Assembly (NCBI GenBank): GCA_004213175.1
Contig: SHAT01000010.1
Location: 1-53,223 of the forward strand
Direction of reading: 5' to 3'
DNA length: 53,223 nt
DNA from: Pseudomonadota bacterium
GTDB lineage: Bacteria; SAR324; NAC60-12
Position 1 is the stretch's first letter. The number at the start of each line of letters is the position of its first letter. This document shows positions 32,956-41,995 of this stretch, one piece after another. The position numbers and the translations under genes were made by a program. Under the pieces are notes generated by a model that did not search any database, was not told where the DNA came from, and saw nothing but the letters and a program-made list of their open reading frames with translations.

Positions 32956-34298
32956 CAAAATTTCCTTTCAGTCCATGTCGGGGAACCCTCTTCAAAATCT
33001 CTGGGAGTACGAGTCAAACGCCGTCGTCCGGTTCCATCAACAAACATGATATATAATTTGTCCCTGCCTGTTGGAGAAGAAACAAAAGCTATTTGACGTC
33101 CGTCCGGAGACCAGGTAGGTTGTTCCGAATTGTAACGCCCCCGAGTTAATAAGTGATCTTCACCTGTAAACGGATCCATTAAATGGATTTGGCTGTTACC
33201 ATTGCTGATATTTGAATAAGCGATCAGAGTACCGTCCGGAGACCATGCAGGGTCACTGCTGCTGCCTCGACCAAAAGTGAGTTGAAACGGAATTTTGGTG
33301 CCAAGCTGAAGATAGAAAATCTGTTCTCGTCCAGTACGATCCGATACAAAAATTAGATGTTTATTATCTGGAGATAAATCAGGAACTGTGTCAATTGCTC
33401 GGTGAGTGGTCAAACGTGTTTCTTTCCTTTTTTGTTTATCAAAGGAATACAAATCTGTGTTTCCTTTATGGCTTAAAGTCACAACTAGCTGACTTCCCAC
33501 TGAATACCAACTGCCTCCACTTACACTTAGAAAATTTTGTGAAGCACGCCTAGCGGATGTGTTGGAGCTAAGTATTTTTACCGGTCTATTTTTAAAATTA
33601 TTGTAAATAATAGCTGTACCTCTACGGCTTAGGGTTGTATAAACAATTGCATTGCCCTTTGGACTCCAGCTCGGTAGTAGATTTATGGAAGAATTTTTAG
33701 AAACTGCGGCTAATTTTTTCCCGTGTGTATTGACTCTGGCAATCATTTTGCGTCTTTTTGGTTGTTTGAGGGTAAAAGCGATTGTACTTCCAAGAACTCC
33801 ATCTAAACCTGTGAGTTGGCCAGACATGTTGTTAATCAAATTCATCAAATCTGCTTCTTTGAAACGATTTTTGTGTAAAGGTAAATCAAGTGGGAAAAGT
33901 TCAGAACCTTCATTATCTGCAACAGTAAGCATCAAATGTTTTGAGACTAAAGCCCCAGAATCAGCATACCTCTTCTCCAGTTTGAGCAAAATTTTCATGT
34001 CTATCTGAGAAGTGTCAGCTGTTCGGCAGGTTTTATATCTTGAGCCATTCACCAAGAAAACCCCACTCCAGCAAAGGTTACGGTCGATAATTCTCAGCCA
34101 GCGTCGGCTGTCAGGATGCTCAACAAAGCTCTTTTCTGGAACTATAGTTACACCAAATCTGGCAAAGCCTAGTCCACTTATGACAATCTCTTCATTGGAA
34201 TAAGTTTGTCCATGGAGCGAAGACGTGAAACAAAGGGAGAAAATTAAGAATATGAACCTAAAAGAAAGTTGTCCTAATAAAATTTTGTTTAATCTCAT
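32955..34298 (-). CDS. tolB: TolB-like periplasmic beta-propeller protein (copy 1)
   Basis: 447 residues with a signal peptide (FIFLIFSLCFTSSLHGQ). The N-terminal TolB domain is followed by WD-like PD40 repeats: SWSPKGNAIVYTT, DLSPDNKHLIFVSDRTG, PAWSPDGTLIAYSNIS, PTWSPDGRQIAFVS, ending GSPTWTERKF. TolB bridges Pal and the TolA-energised system. It is diverged from the second TolB at 51072 in this window. It pairs with a TonB/TolA-like protein encoded just upstream, without TolQ, TolR or Pal nearby. Downstream it is coupled to an HNH gene. Confidence 0.88.
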   Translation of the reverse strand: MRLNKILLGQLSFRFIFLIFSLCFTSSLHGQTYSNEEIVISGLGFARFGVTIVPEKSFVEHPDSRRWLRIIDRNLCWSGVFLVNGSRYKTCRTADTSQIDMKILLKLEKRYADSGALVSKHLMLTVADNEGSELFPLDLPLHKNRFKEADLMNLINNMSGQLTGLDGVLGSTIAFTLKQPKRRKMIARVNTHGKKLAAVSKNSSINLLPSWSPKGNAIVYTTLSRRGTAIIYNNFKNRPVKILSSNTSARRASQNFLSVSGGSWYSVGSQLVVTLSHKGNTDLYSFDKQKRKETRLTTHRAIDTVPDLSPDNKHLIFVSDRTGREQIFYLQLGTKIPFQLTFGRGSSSDPAWSPDGTLIAYSNISNGNSQIHLMDPFTGEDHLLTRGRYNSEQPTWSPDGRQIAFVSSPTGRDKLYIMFVDGTGRRRLTRTPRDFEEGSPTWTERKF

Positions 34299-34320
34299 AA
34301 GTTTAGGAAGAATCCAATTA

Positions 34321-35493
34321 TTAATTTTGTGGTACTATCCGAATCAACACTATGTAGGGAGGATTTTGAGCCAGAGCTTGGGGCAGAGGATCTAGGACAG
34401 CATTGCGCACCGCAAGTTCAGCAGCCTGATCGAAGGAAGAAAATCCGCTTTTTTTTATGAATTCATAGTGGATTATTTCACCTGTTGCAATAATTTTTAG
34501 CTGAATACGTACAAACAATTCTGCAGGGTAGCTCCCAAGTTTTGGTATGATCTGAGTACGAATGTGCAGATTGTATTCCTCTCCTGCCAACTGTGCTATC
34601 TTTTTACGCTGTAGAAAGTTAGTATCAGAAATATCTTTCGTTTTTCTGAGTTCTGTTTGTTCTGAAATTACTATACCTTGCAGAGGTTCCTGGAAACTAA
34701 TTTCTTCTGGAAATAATTCTTCAAGCCTCGGATTTGGTTTGTCATCAACTTCAGTCACGGGTTTTACCAGAGATTTTGTCGGCAAATTACCTAATGTAGG
34801 CTGTGGCATTTCAGGAATTTTCTGCATGGGAAGATCTAAAGATTTTGAAAGATTTAATTTTTTTAATTTCTTTGGAGAAATCTCTTCACGCGAAAATTCT
34901 GGGAATTCTATTTGGCTAGGCTTTAGTACTGATTTTTCTGAGTTAAATGGGGAAGGCAAAACTGGTATCTTGTTAAATTTTGGTAAATTAGTAATCGCAG
35001 GTGCTCTTTCTAGGGAGGCAGGTTCAAGAAGCAAAGGTCTGCTGCTTTGTTTAATGCTTGGAGACATAGATTTAATTACAGGTGGAGAAATTTTAAGACG
35101 GCGTACTTCTGTTTGTTTTACATCAGGCTTTGGAGTTGCTATCTTTTTCAGTTTATTGTCAACAAGTGGTTTATTCAGGACAGATTTTTCTGGTTGCAAT
35201 TTAAGCAGTTTTGGTTTCAATCCTGTCTTAAGTTTTTGTAAAACTGGTTTTTGAATAATTGGTTTTGGTTTGCTAATAAAGTTTTTTATTGATGGTGCCT
35301 TCGTGAAACTCACACCGATTTTGGCTCGGATAGGTGGAGGTTCTTTAACCCATAATTCAGAAACAATTCCAATTGTTAATACCAGAATTATATGTAGCAA
35401 TAGTGAACTAATGAATAGTACAGAAAACGCTCCTTGGTCATGAAAAAAAATAAATTTCTGCATAATGTTGAATTGCCTGACTGAAGATTGCAT
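34321..35493 (-). CDS. TonB/TolA-type energy-transducer protein (copy 1)
   Basis: 390 residues. A single N-terminal membrane anchor (about residues 22-45) is followed by a long Lys/Pro-rich periplasmic stretch with repeated KPKP, LKPKLLKL and similar units (about 60-270). A C-terminal TonB/TolA-like domain ends the protein: ELFVRIQLKIIATGEIIHYEFIKKSGFSSFDQAAELAVRNA. Such proteins transmit proton-motive force from ExbBD/TolQR to the outer membrane. ATG 35463 (MQKFIFF) is an alternative start, ten residues shorter. It lies 22 bases upstream of tolB copy 1, so it is probably the TolA partner of that copy. Confidence 0.82.
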   Translation of the reverse strand: MQSSVRQFNIMQKFIFFHDQGAFSVLFISSLLLHIILVLTIGIVSELWVKEPPPIRAKIGVSFTKAPSIKNFISKPKPIIQKPVLQKLKTGLKPKLLKLQPEKSVLNKPLVDNKLKKIATPKPDVKQTEVRRLKISPPVIKSMSPSIKQSSRPLLLEPASLERAPAITNLPKFNKIPVLPSPFNSEKSVLKPSQIEFPEFSREEISPKKLKKLNLSKSLDLPMQKIPEMPQPTLGNLPTKSLVKPVTEVDDKPNPRLEELFPEEISFQEPLQGIVISEQTELRKTKDISDTNFLQRKKIAQLAGEEYNLHIRTQIIPKLGSYPAELFVRIQLKIIATGEIIHYEFIKKSGFSSFDQAAELAVRNAVLDPLPQALAQNPPYIVLIRIVPQN

Positions 35494-35736
35494 ATCTGTG
35501 GAAATTTATGAAGAAACTACTGTTTTGTCTAATATTTGAAAAAAATTCATTTTTTTCTTGTCAAGTCTTGACTAATTATTAAAATAATAATAGTTTTGGT
35601 AGCGTAGATGAAAGATCACAACTAATTTTTTCATCAATGCCAGCTAATTAGCTAAATTGCGGATTAGCAATTTTGACCGAACAAAGGGTCTGACATCAGG
35701 TCGCCCTAATAATTTTATTAATCTATTTCTGGAAAA

Positions 35737-36018
35737 ATGACTATGACCAAATCTGATCTTATTGATGCTCTTGCAGCAGATACCGGACTTACTAAAGCAG
35801 ACGCAGATCGTTTTTTAAAGTCTTTCACATCCAACATTGAAAAAACTCTTAAGAGAGGTGACTCTCTTACACTTATTGGTTTCGGCACGTTCTCTGTGTC
35901 GAACAGAGCAGCTCGTAAAGGACGCAACCCTCAAAATCCTTCACAGGAGATACATATTCCAGCCTCGAAAAGTGCAAAATTCAAAGCTGGTAGTAAACTC
36001 AAGGGTGCTTTAAATTAA
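35737..36018 (+). CDS. hup: HU-family histone-like DNA-binding protein
   Basis: 93 residues. It begins MTMTKSDLIDALAADTGLTKADADRFL and carries GFGTFSVSNRAARKGRNPQ, the family beta-arm motif (G-R-N-P), and the C-terminal KFKAGSKLK. HU compacts and bends DNA as a dimer. Two adjacent ATGs (35737, 35743) are possible starts. Upstream, a short hairpin (AAATTGC 35654-35660 / GCAATTT 35667-35673) lies in the leader, and TTGACT at 35568-35573 could be a -35. It is monocistronic, with a terminator-like hairpin after it. Confidence 0.97.
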   Translation: MTMTKSDLIDALAADTGLTKADADRFLKSFTSNIEKTLKRGDSLTLIGFGTFSVSNRAARKGRNPQNPSQEIHIPASKSAKFKAGSKLKGALN

Positions 36019-36030
36019 GATCACCATCGC

Positions 36031-36071
36031 AAGGGTTCAAGGGTTTAACATAGTTTTTTCCTTGAACCTTT
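36031..36071. terminator. Candidate terminator hairpin between convergent genes
   Basis: AAGGGTTCAAGG (36031-36042) pairs with CCTTGAACCTTT (36060-36071), 12 pairs with one G.U, around a 17-base loop containing a T-run. No strong T-run follows the 3' arm, so a bidirectional terminator between hup and the PBP1A gene is plausible but not certain. Confidence 0.55.
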
Positions 36072-36101
36072 GTATAGTATTAAGTACATAATTTATCTTC
36101 C

Positions 36102-38483
36102 CTAGAGTTCAGGATCACTATCCTTGTTTTTAACTTTTTCAGTTACTTCTTGCCCACAACTTTCAGGTATTGACATATCCAAAACAGGTTCTGTTCCTGT
36201 TTTATAGTGTTCCTCATTTATTTCTTTTGGATTATCACAAGGTAATGCTCTTCTTCCAGATTTGTGAATTTTAACAGTAGTGATTCCCGAAGGTTGTTTA
36301 AATTGTTTTGTTGGAAGGTTGGAAATTGAATTTTTCATAAAATCGATCCAGATCGGAGCCGCTGCTTTTGATCCAGTTTCCGATTTTCCCATTCTCTTTG
36401 GTTTGTCAAATCCTACATATACACCGGTAAGCAATTGTGGGATGTATCCTATGTACCATGCATCAACGTTATCGTTAGTTGTCCCTGTTTTTCCAGCTGA
36501 AGGACGACCAATCGCACGAGCTCTCCTTCCGGTACCACGTTTAACCACATCTTGTAAAACATTGCTCAGTAGAAATGCGGTTTCTTCGGAGGTGACTTGT
36601 TTAAATTCAGGTAGACTTGACTCAAGGATATTGCCAGCCTGATCTTCTACACGTAGTATGTAGATTGGTTTTACCAGACGGCCTTGATTCGCAAAAACAC
36701 CGTAAGCACTTATCATCTCCTGTAAAGTAGTGGATAACGAACCGAGGCACGTGGTTAAATCTTCCATCATATCTGCAGTTATACCGAAACGGCGGCTATA
36801 TACGATTAACTGTTTTGGCATTAATTCCTCACAAAGTCCTATTGTTGGTAAATTTAAACTTTTAACAAGAGCAGTACGAAGTGAAACTTTACCCATTACT
36901 TTATTTCCATAATTTTTTGGAATCCATATCTCTTCATCTCCAGCAGTCTCCATTCCAGTGGCATAAGCCCTAGGACTGTCAATTAATGCACTGCTGAGAG
37001 TAAAGCCAGCGTCGAGTGCTGCTGAATAAACGATAGGCTTGAAAGATGAGCCTGGCTGTCTCTTTGCCTGTATAGCTCGATTAAATTCACTTTCTTCGTA
37101 ACGGTAACCACCGGTCATTGATAAAACCTCACCGTTCTTTGGATTCATTGCCAGTATAGCTCCGTTAACTTGTGGTTCCTGATACAACTCCAGGCGGAAG
37201 GAATTATTTTTCGTGTCATAATCGGCAAGTCTTACCTGAATTTTATCTCCAGTAGAAAATATTTCTGATGGTTTTACAATTCGTGATGGCCTTTCATCTT
37301 CCAGTATATTACCGTTTTTCCAGGTTTTAATATTGTTCCATTCTAGTATTCCTGAAGATTCTCCAATTTTTACTGAAACTATTTTATCACTGACTTTATT
37401 TACTGTACCATCTGCTATATTTCCAATAAACATTGAATCAATTTTTACAGCATTGTTTAAGCTAGAATTGTCTGCAGAGCTACTGTTATCAATGTTTATA
37501 TCCTTTTGATGACCACGGAATCCCTGCCTTTTTGTTAATTCTAAAATCCCTTTACGTAAAGCCTCATGCGCAAATGTCTGATAGTTCAAGTCCATTGCTA
37601 AATAAACTTTAAGACCACCCTGATACAGAACTTTTGAACCATATTTTTTGATCAGATAACGGCGTACATGTTCAACATAATAAGAGGTCGCTTCTGTGGT
37701 TGAATCGTGAATTCTAATTAAGCTGATCGGCATCTTGCTTGTTTTCTGCAATTCTTGCTCCGAGATGAATCCTTCTTCCCACATTCTTTTGAGAACAATA
37801 TTTCTTCGTAGCATAGCGAATTCTGGATTAACGTGAGGTGCGTAACGAGAAGGTGCTGGAAGAATGCCAACTAAGAGTGCACTTTCTGCGAGATTAAGTT
37901 CTATTGCATGTTTGCCAAAATATCCCTGTGAAGCAGCTTCAATACCCTCCGCGTTTCCTAAATATACTTTGTTCAAATAGAGTGAAAGGATTTCTTGTTT
38001 TGAAAACTGCATTTCCATCCTGAAGGCAAGTAGCATTTCCCTTAGTTTCCGGACAATCTGTTTTTCTCTACTCAACAGAAACAGTCTAGCTGTTTGCTGT
38101 GTTAGGGTACTTGCACCTTGTACAATTCTCCCTGCTTTTATATTTGCAAGGAAGGCTTTGGGAATTCTAAGCGGATCAATGCCGAGATGAACGAAAAAAC
38201 GGGCATCTTCACTAGCAACTAGTGCCTGAATCAGGTGCGGTGGAAATTGTTCGTAGGGAACAACTATTCTTCTCTGGATGAAAAGTTCTTCAATTTGATT
38301 ACCTTCACGGTCATAAAGAACAGTCGGCAACACATCATTTCTTTTGTGTAGTTCTTCTTCCAGATTTTGAGGTAAAGTTTTACTAAGTTTAAACAGAAAA
38401 ACACCCATGGCAGATGCTGCAATAATTCCCGTAATTATCACTAACAAGAATATCCACTTGATTAACTGAATCAGTTTCTTCAT
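36102..38483 (-). CDS. mrcA: Class A penicillin-binding protein 1A
   Basis: 793 residues: bifunctional peptidoglycan glycosyltransferase and DD-transpeptidase. A cytoplasmic tail and one transmembrane helix (about 8-32) lead to the GT51 domain with EDARFFVHLGID, GASTLTQQTARLF, and KVYLGNAEGIEAAS. The OB-like insert of PBP1A follows, at about 310-430. The transpeptidase has SSFKPIVYSAA (catalytic Ser in S-x-x-K), KSLNLPT (SxN) and KTGTTNDNVDAWY (KTG). The GT and TP motifs are all intact. It has a disordered C-terminal tail. Convergent with hup. Confidence 0.96.
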   Translation of the reverse strand: MKKLIQLIKWIFLLVIITGIIAASAMGVFLFKLSKTLPQNLEEELHKRNDVLPTVLYDREGNQIEELFIQRRIVVPYEQFPPHLIQALVASEDARFFVHLGIDPLRIPKAFLANIKAGRIVQGASTLTQQTARLFLLSREKQIVRKLREMLLAFRMEMQFSKQEILSLYLNKVYLGNAEGIEAASQGYFGKHAIELNLAESALLVGILPAPSRYAPHVNPEFAMLRRNIVLKRMWEEGFISEQELQKTSKMPISLIRIHDSTTEATSYYVEHVRRYLIKKYGSKVLYQGGLKVYLAMDLNYQTFAHEALRKGILELTKRQGFRGHQKDINIDNSSSADNSSLNNAVKIDSMFIGNIADGTVNKVSDKIVSVKIGESSGILEWNNIKTWKNGNILEDERPSRIVKPSEIFSTGDKIQVRLADYDTKNNSFRLELYQEPQVNGAILAMNPKNGEVLSMTGGYRYEESEFNRAIQAKRQPGSSFKPIVYSAALDAGFTLSSALIDSPRAYATGMETAGDEEIWIPKNYGNKVMGKVSLRTALVKSLNLPTIGLCEELMPKQLIVYSRRFGITADMMEDLTTCLGSLSTTLQEMISAYGVFANQGRLVKPIYILRVEDQAGNILESSLPEFKQVTSEETAFLLSNVLQDVVKRGTGRRARAIGRPSAGKTGTTNDNVDAWYIGYIPQLLTGVYVGFDKPKRMGKSETGSKAAAPIWIDFMKNSISNLPTKQFKQPSGITTVKIHKSGRRALPCDNPKEINEEHYKTGTEPVLDMSIPESCGQEVTEKVKNKDSDPEL

Positions 38484-38558
38484 GGCGTGTCTGTTTATTT
38501 AAATTTGGATTATTTTTGCTGCTGGGGTGCTTTCAGCCTGAGGTCAGTTATAGTAAGC

Positions 38559-39092
38559 TCATGACTTGTTGTTTCTATTATTTGTTTTTGCTGCTGCAAA
38601 AGCATGTTTTGCCAGCGAAATTGCCTTCGAACGTATTTCTGCTGAAAAACTATTTGTCTCAAACTGTTCTATTAAATCAGAAAAACTATCCGATTCAGAA
38701 TCATCAATTATTTTGAGTAGAATGTTTTTAAGCAACAATGCATCTTTAGCGCTAATGTCCCCCAACTCGGACTTGTGTGTTAAAGTTGGTGAAGTACCTT
38801 GAAAAACATCATCAGATGTATAAAATAGCTTAATGGCTTCACAGCGGCATCCTGCCACATGTGGCAATTTCGGAGGATTTTTTATTTTAAATTGTTTGCC
38901 ATAACGTATCCCGTGACTCTCAAGGCAGCTACGCGGCGTATCCCATGCTAAAATGGTTTGCAGCTCAATTGCTTCAATTGTTGTGATAAATGGATCAACT
39001 TTATTGTTTCGACTGTAAAAAATCTGCTTCTTCTTGTTCCAGAGCCAGTACAAAAGTGCTACAGAGAAAACAGCAATGAATAGTTTTAACAT
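38559..39092 (-). CDS. Hypothetical membrane-anchored protein
   Basis: From ATG 39092 (MLKLFIAVFSVALLYWLW) it has 177 residues; a TTG start twelve codons upstream is the alternative. One N-terminal hydrophobic segment anchors it. The middle contains SCLESHGIRYG and PPKLPHVAGCRCEAI, a C-x(~26)-C-R-C pattern that recalls metal-binding ends of some phage-type head proteins, although no phage genes are near. The C-terminal third is helical and acidic. I cannot assign a family. It is the nearest upstream gene of PBP1A on the same strand but separated by about 75 bases. Confidence 0.5.
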   Translation of the reverse strand: MLKLFIAVFSVALLYWLWNKKKQIFYSRNNKVDPFITTIEAIELQTILAWDTPRSCLESHGIRYGKQFKIKNPPKLPHVAGCRCEAIKLFYTSDDVFQGTSPTLTHKSELGDISAKDALLLKNILLKIIDDSESDSFSDLIEQFETNSFSAEIRSKAISLAKHAFAAAKTNNRNNKS

Positions 39093-39174
39093 GATTTTTA
39101 AAACTTTTGAAATAGCATTACTGTACAAATTGTTTAAGTAAACAACTAAATTTTAGACCTTTAAAATAAGAGAT

Positions 39175-39552
39175 ATGGCTAAAATTTTCAAGCCGAAGAT
39201 TATATGGATATTTTATAGGATCGAGGCTGACGTCTTAGTTTTTTTCCAGCGTTTCTTAAATATTTTGTTGTTCTTTTCAGCGAGTGTTGTCTTTTTTGGA
39301 GAATATGTGGAGAATGTGAAGGCATTTGCTCAAGGAGAAGAATTAAAAAAATGTGAAAAATTAAAAGATCCCTCAACTGTTTTAGAACTTCAGGAGTTTA
39401 GATTTTGTCTTAAGGAACTGAACCTTGAAAGGAGAGGAGGAAAAGAAATCGAAATTATAAAAAGATCCTATAAAGGATCTCTGGAATTAACAAAAAAATT
39501 AAATATGATGTCAGATAATAAATCATCAAAAAAACTTAAGGATGAGTTATGA
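39175..39552 (+). CDS. Hypothetical membrane-anchored protein
   Basis: 125 residues. A basic N terminus (MAKIFKPKIIWIFYRI) leads to a hydrophobic segment (VLVFFQRFLNILLFFSASVVFF), then a Lys/Glu-rich helical region with two cysteines (KKCEKL, RFCLKEL). The frame is open with protein-like composition, but I do not recognise the family. It is divergent from the gene at 38559. Confidence 0.45.
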   Translation: MAKIFKPKIIWIFYRIEADVLVFFQRFLNILLFFSASVVFFGEYVENVKAFAQGEELKKCEKLKDPSTVLELQEFRFCLKELNLERRGGKEIEIIKRSYKGSLELTKKLNMMSDNKSSKKLKDEL

Positions 39553-39688
39553 AAAGTTATTTCTATTTTAAGTCTTCAAAAAAATAAAAGGGAGATGAGC
39601 AAATTTTAGGAAAGTAACAAAAAAATTAATTCATGAATAAGAAAATAGAATAAGACACATATATCGACCTTTTACAGTAAAAAAAGTT

Positions 39689-40438
39689 ATGGAAAGACCT
39701 TTAAAGTTTATTTTTGAAGACATTGTTTTCGGACCAATGCTGATTTTATTTTTATTATCAAGTGCAATATTAATGCTGTATAGGCACAGGGATTCTTTTA
39801 AGCTTTCATACCGTGTTATTTTCGCCAGTTGGCTGGTTTTGTTTTTGGGCTCCAATACACTGTTTTTTCAAGCGATCTATCTGCCTTTAAAATATCTGAC
39901 CCCAAAAATTGAAAAGCGAAAAACTGACGCGATTGTTGTCGCTTCTGCAGGAGTTCACCGGTCAGGAGCACCATCACCAGGTTCTGCCCTGAGAGCTTAC
40001 GCAGCAGCTAAATTATATTTAGAAGGCATAGCACCTCTTATTATAATTACTGGTGGGGTAACCATACCTTATCAGCCACCTGTAAACATCAAAGGTATGG
40101 CAATTATTCTTCAGGGAATGGGAGTCCCAGCGAAAAATATTATCATTGAAAATCGCTCTGTAGATACCTATAGAAATGGAATAGAAACTACCAAAATATT
40201 GAAACGTTTAGAATTAAAAACAGTCCTTCTGGTTTCTCACGATTATCATTTATTTCGCCTAGTTTCTGTATTTAAAAAATTAGGGGTAAGGGCATATGCA
40301 TATGCAGCAAACCATTCATATCCTCATCAATCCTCCCAATGGTGGCGTTACTTTGATTGGACAAATTTTAATCGTATCCAGACTATTGCGCATGAATATT
40401 TCGGGTTACTTAGTTACAAATTGTCAGGCTGGATATAA
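39689..40438 (+). CDS. YdcF/SanA-type DUF218 membrane protein (ElyC-like)
   Basis: 249 residues. Two N-terminal membrane segments (about 10-30 and 42-65) are followed by a DUF218 domain: [28 protein letters not shown] and [28 protein letters not shown], and [22 protein letters not shown]218 proteins such as ElyC and SanA act in envelope and undecaprenyl-phosphate-linked functions. The domain end [11 protein letters not shown] is family-typical. It is followed by the carB pseudogene, so it probably ends its transcript. Confidence 0.88.
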   Translation: MERPLKFIFEDIVFGPMLILFLLSSAILMLYRHRDSFKLSYRVIFASWLVLFLGSNTLFFQAIYLPLKYLTPKIEKRKTDAIVVASAGVHRSGAPSPGSALRAYAAAKLYLEGIAPLIIITGGVTIPYQPPVNIKGMAIILQGMGVPAKNIIIENRSVDTYRNGIETTKILKRLELKTVLLVSHDYHLFRLVSVFKKLGVRAYAYAANHSYPHQSSQWWRYFDWTNFNRIQTIAHEYFGLLSYKLSGWI

Positions 40439-40455
40439 GCCAGAAAGTTAGTTTT

Positions 40456-41100
40456 ATGACCAGGCGGACTGACATAAAAACTATTTTTTTAATAGGATAT
40501 GGTCCAATCGTGATCGGACAAGCTTGTGACTTTGACTAAAGCTGAACTCAGGCCTGCATTGCTCTTAAGGAAGAGGGCTAAAGGGGTGTTTTAATAAATA
40601 GTAATCCTGCCTCATGACTGGCCGCGGACTGGTAGACGCAACATTTATCGAACCCATTATTAGCACACTTGAATCGATCATTGAGAAGGAGAAGCCAGAT
40701 TCGATTTTACCCACCATGGGTGGACAGACTGCTCTCAATATGGCGATCAAACTTCATGAACACGGAGTATTGAAAAAATATGGAGTGAAACTTCTCGGAG
40801 TTTCCATTGATCCAATAAATAAGGCGGAGAATCGGAAGTTATTCTGGCAGGCAATGAATAAGATTGGTGTTGGTATGCCAAAAAGTGCCATTGTCCATTC
40901 GCTTGAAGAAGTGAAAATCATTACAGAAAGCCATCCATTCCCATTTATCATCAGGCCATCATTTACTTTTAGGATGAGCCGGTGGAGTGATTGCACATAA
41001 ATATGATTAATTAATCCGTATTGTTTCCAATGGTATGACATTTTCACCTACTAGTGAAGTACTGATTTAATAATCAATCACTGGAACTCACTCAGGAAAA
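40456..41100 (+). pseudogene. carB: carB (carbamoyl-phosphate synthase large chain) N-terminal pseudogene
   Basis: The sequence matches the first ~210 residues of CarB but cannot be translated. From ATG 40456 it reads [27 protein letters not shown], then a stop where Y-S is expected, another at the following G, then TQACIALKEEG, a stop, and VLINSNPA. After a frameshift a 128-codon frame (40614-41000) gives GLVDATFIEPII, PDSILPTMGGQTALNMA, KYGVKLLGVS, and FPFIIRPSFT. A second frameshift continues AGGVIAHKYD...MTFSPTSEVLI before further stops. The ATP-grasp catalytic core and the rest of the ~1070-residue protein are absent. It is a 5'-truncated copy in decay, so the genome presumably has an intact carB elsewhere. 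Confidence 0.85.
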
Positions 41101-41132
41101 AACTTCATAATTTCAAGATTCAGTGTCTAAAA

Positions 41133-41387
41133 TTATGATATCTTTTTACATTCTAGATAAAGACGCTGAAGAAATAGTTTCTGCTTCTGATAATCAGGCT
41201 TTGACAACCTTTCTAAAGCAAGATCATTTTCCAAATCGCTGAGGGCAGAAAGGTAGGAAGTCGCTTGACTAAAATCATGCCTAGATTTGTTGGGGAGTGT
41301 ATAGGTCTGCATTTTAGATTTAAAAAGAGGGAAAGTGACTATAATGACAGACGCTGCGATAACCAGTAAAATAAATGACCAAATCAT
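41133..41387 (-). CDS. CcmI/CcmH-N-like small membrane protein
   Basis: 84 residues. One N-terminal membrane helix (MIWSFILLVIAASVIIVTF) is followed by a short soluble helical part containing SYLSALSDLENDLALERLSKPDYQKQK, the L-x-E-L-x-x-D-x-x-x-G/E-R-L-S-x-x-x-Y pattern of the N-terminal CcmI cytochrome-c biogenesis domain. The TPR part of full CcmI is missing. It may be a stand-alone version or a relative. No other ccm genes are seen. It follows mrnC on the minus strand. Confidence 0.6.
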   Translation of the reverse strand: MIWSFILLVIAASVIIVTFPLFKSKMQTYTLPNKSRHDFSQATSYLSALSDLENDLALERLSKPDYQKQKLFLQRLYLECKKIS

Positions 41388-41545
41388 GTGCTTGTCTTTT
41401 CCAAAAATAAAAACCTAATTCCTGAATAAAATTAGTTGTATCTTAGATGTTCTAAGTGATTTTATAACTTATACATTCTTTAAAAATTACTTTGACAATT
41501 ATCTAAACAGCAGTTCAAACTATTGTTTACATAGAGATATATTTC

Positions 41546-41995
41546 TTAAGCAGAATCAGGAACTAAAATTTTGAAAGGAAGGGCCGATTTAAGATATGCA
41601 ACTATCTCTGGCCGTTTCATCAGCTCCTCAAAACGCTTTATCTGTTTCCCCAAATACCAGTATCCTACCAGACATTCAAATCCAGTTGCCTCTCGATAAT
41701 CTTTAATAGCCGCATGCTTGGGCGGAGAAATGGTTTTGCTATTTCGTCCTTGTCGGTAAATTATTTCTTCCTCGTTATTAAGCAGGGGATGAATCATTCG
41801 CGCGAGATGTGCTTGTGTTTGGCAGCGAACTAATTGAACAACATTGAGGTGAACCTGTCTGGAATTTTTCAAACTCTGCAAAATTTTCTGTCTGCACCAC
41901 AATTCAAAAAACGAGTCTCCTAAATATGCTAGAGAAAAAGATGAATGCTCATTCATCTGAATTGTTAGTTCGGATTCAAAATTAATATTTTTCAC
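41546..41995 (-). CDS. mrnC: Mini-ribonuclease III
   Basis: 149 residues from a GTG start overlapping the R3H gene stop (GTGA). A single RNase III catalytic domain without the dsRNA-binding domain: LAYLGDSFFELWCRQKIL (with the catalytic D), HLNVVQLVRCQTQAHLAR, YRQGRNSKT, KHAAIKDYREATGFECLVGYWYLGKQIKR (with the E). In Bacillus Mini-III matures 23S rRNA ends. The family is mostly Firmicutes, cyanobacterial and plastid, so its presence in a proteobacterial-type genome is noteworthy. Translationally coupled to the R3H gene. Confidence 0.9.
   Translation of the reverse strand: MKNINFESELTIQMNEHSSFSLAYLGDSFFELWCRQKILQSLKNSRQVHLNVVQLVRCQTQAHLARMIHPLLNNEEEIIYRQGRNSKTISPPKHAAIKDYREATGFECLVGYWYLGKQIKRFEELMKRPEIVAYLKSALPFKILVPDSA

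Noticed and set aside
34562-35254. 230-codon plus-strand frame opposite the TonB/TolA-like gene
   Set aside because: It is a Ser/Gly/Phe-rich shadow of the Pro/Lys-rich minus-strand gene and has no domain, start site or operon logic.
40530-40620. TGA codons in the carB remnant as further selenocysteine sites
   Set aside because: They occur with TAA stops and frameshifts at Gly and Tyr positions that are not catalytic cysteines.
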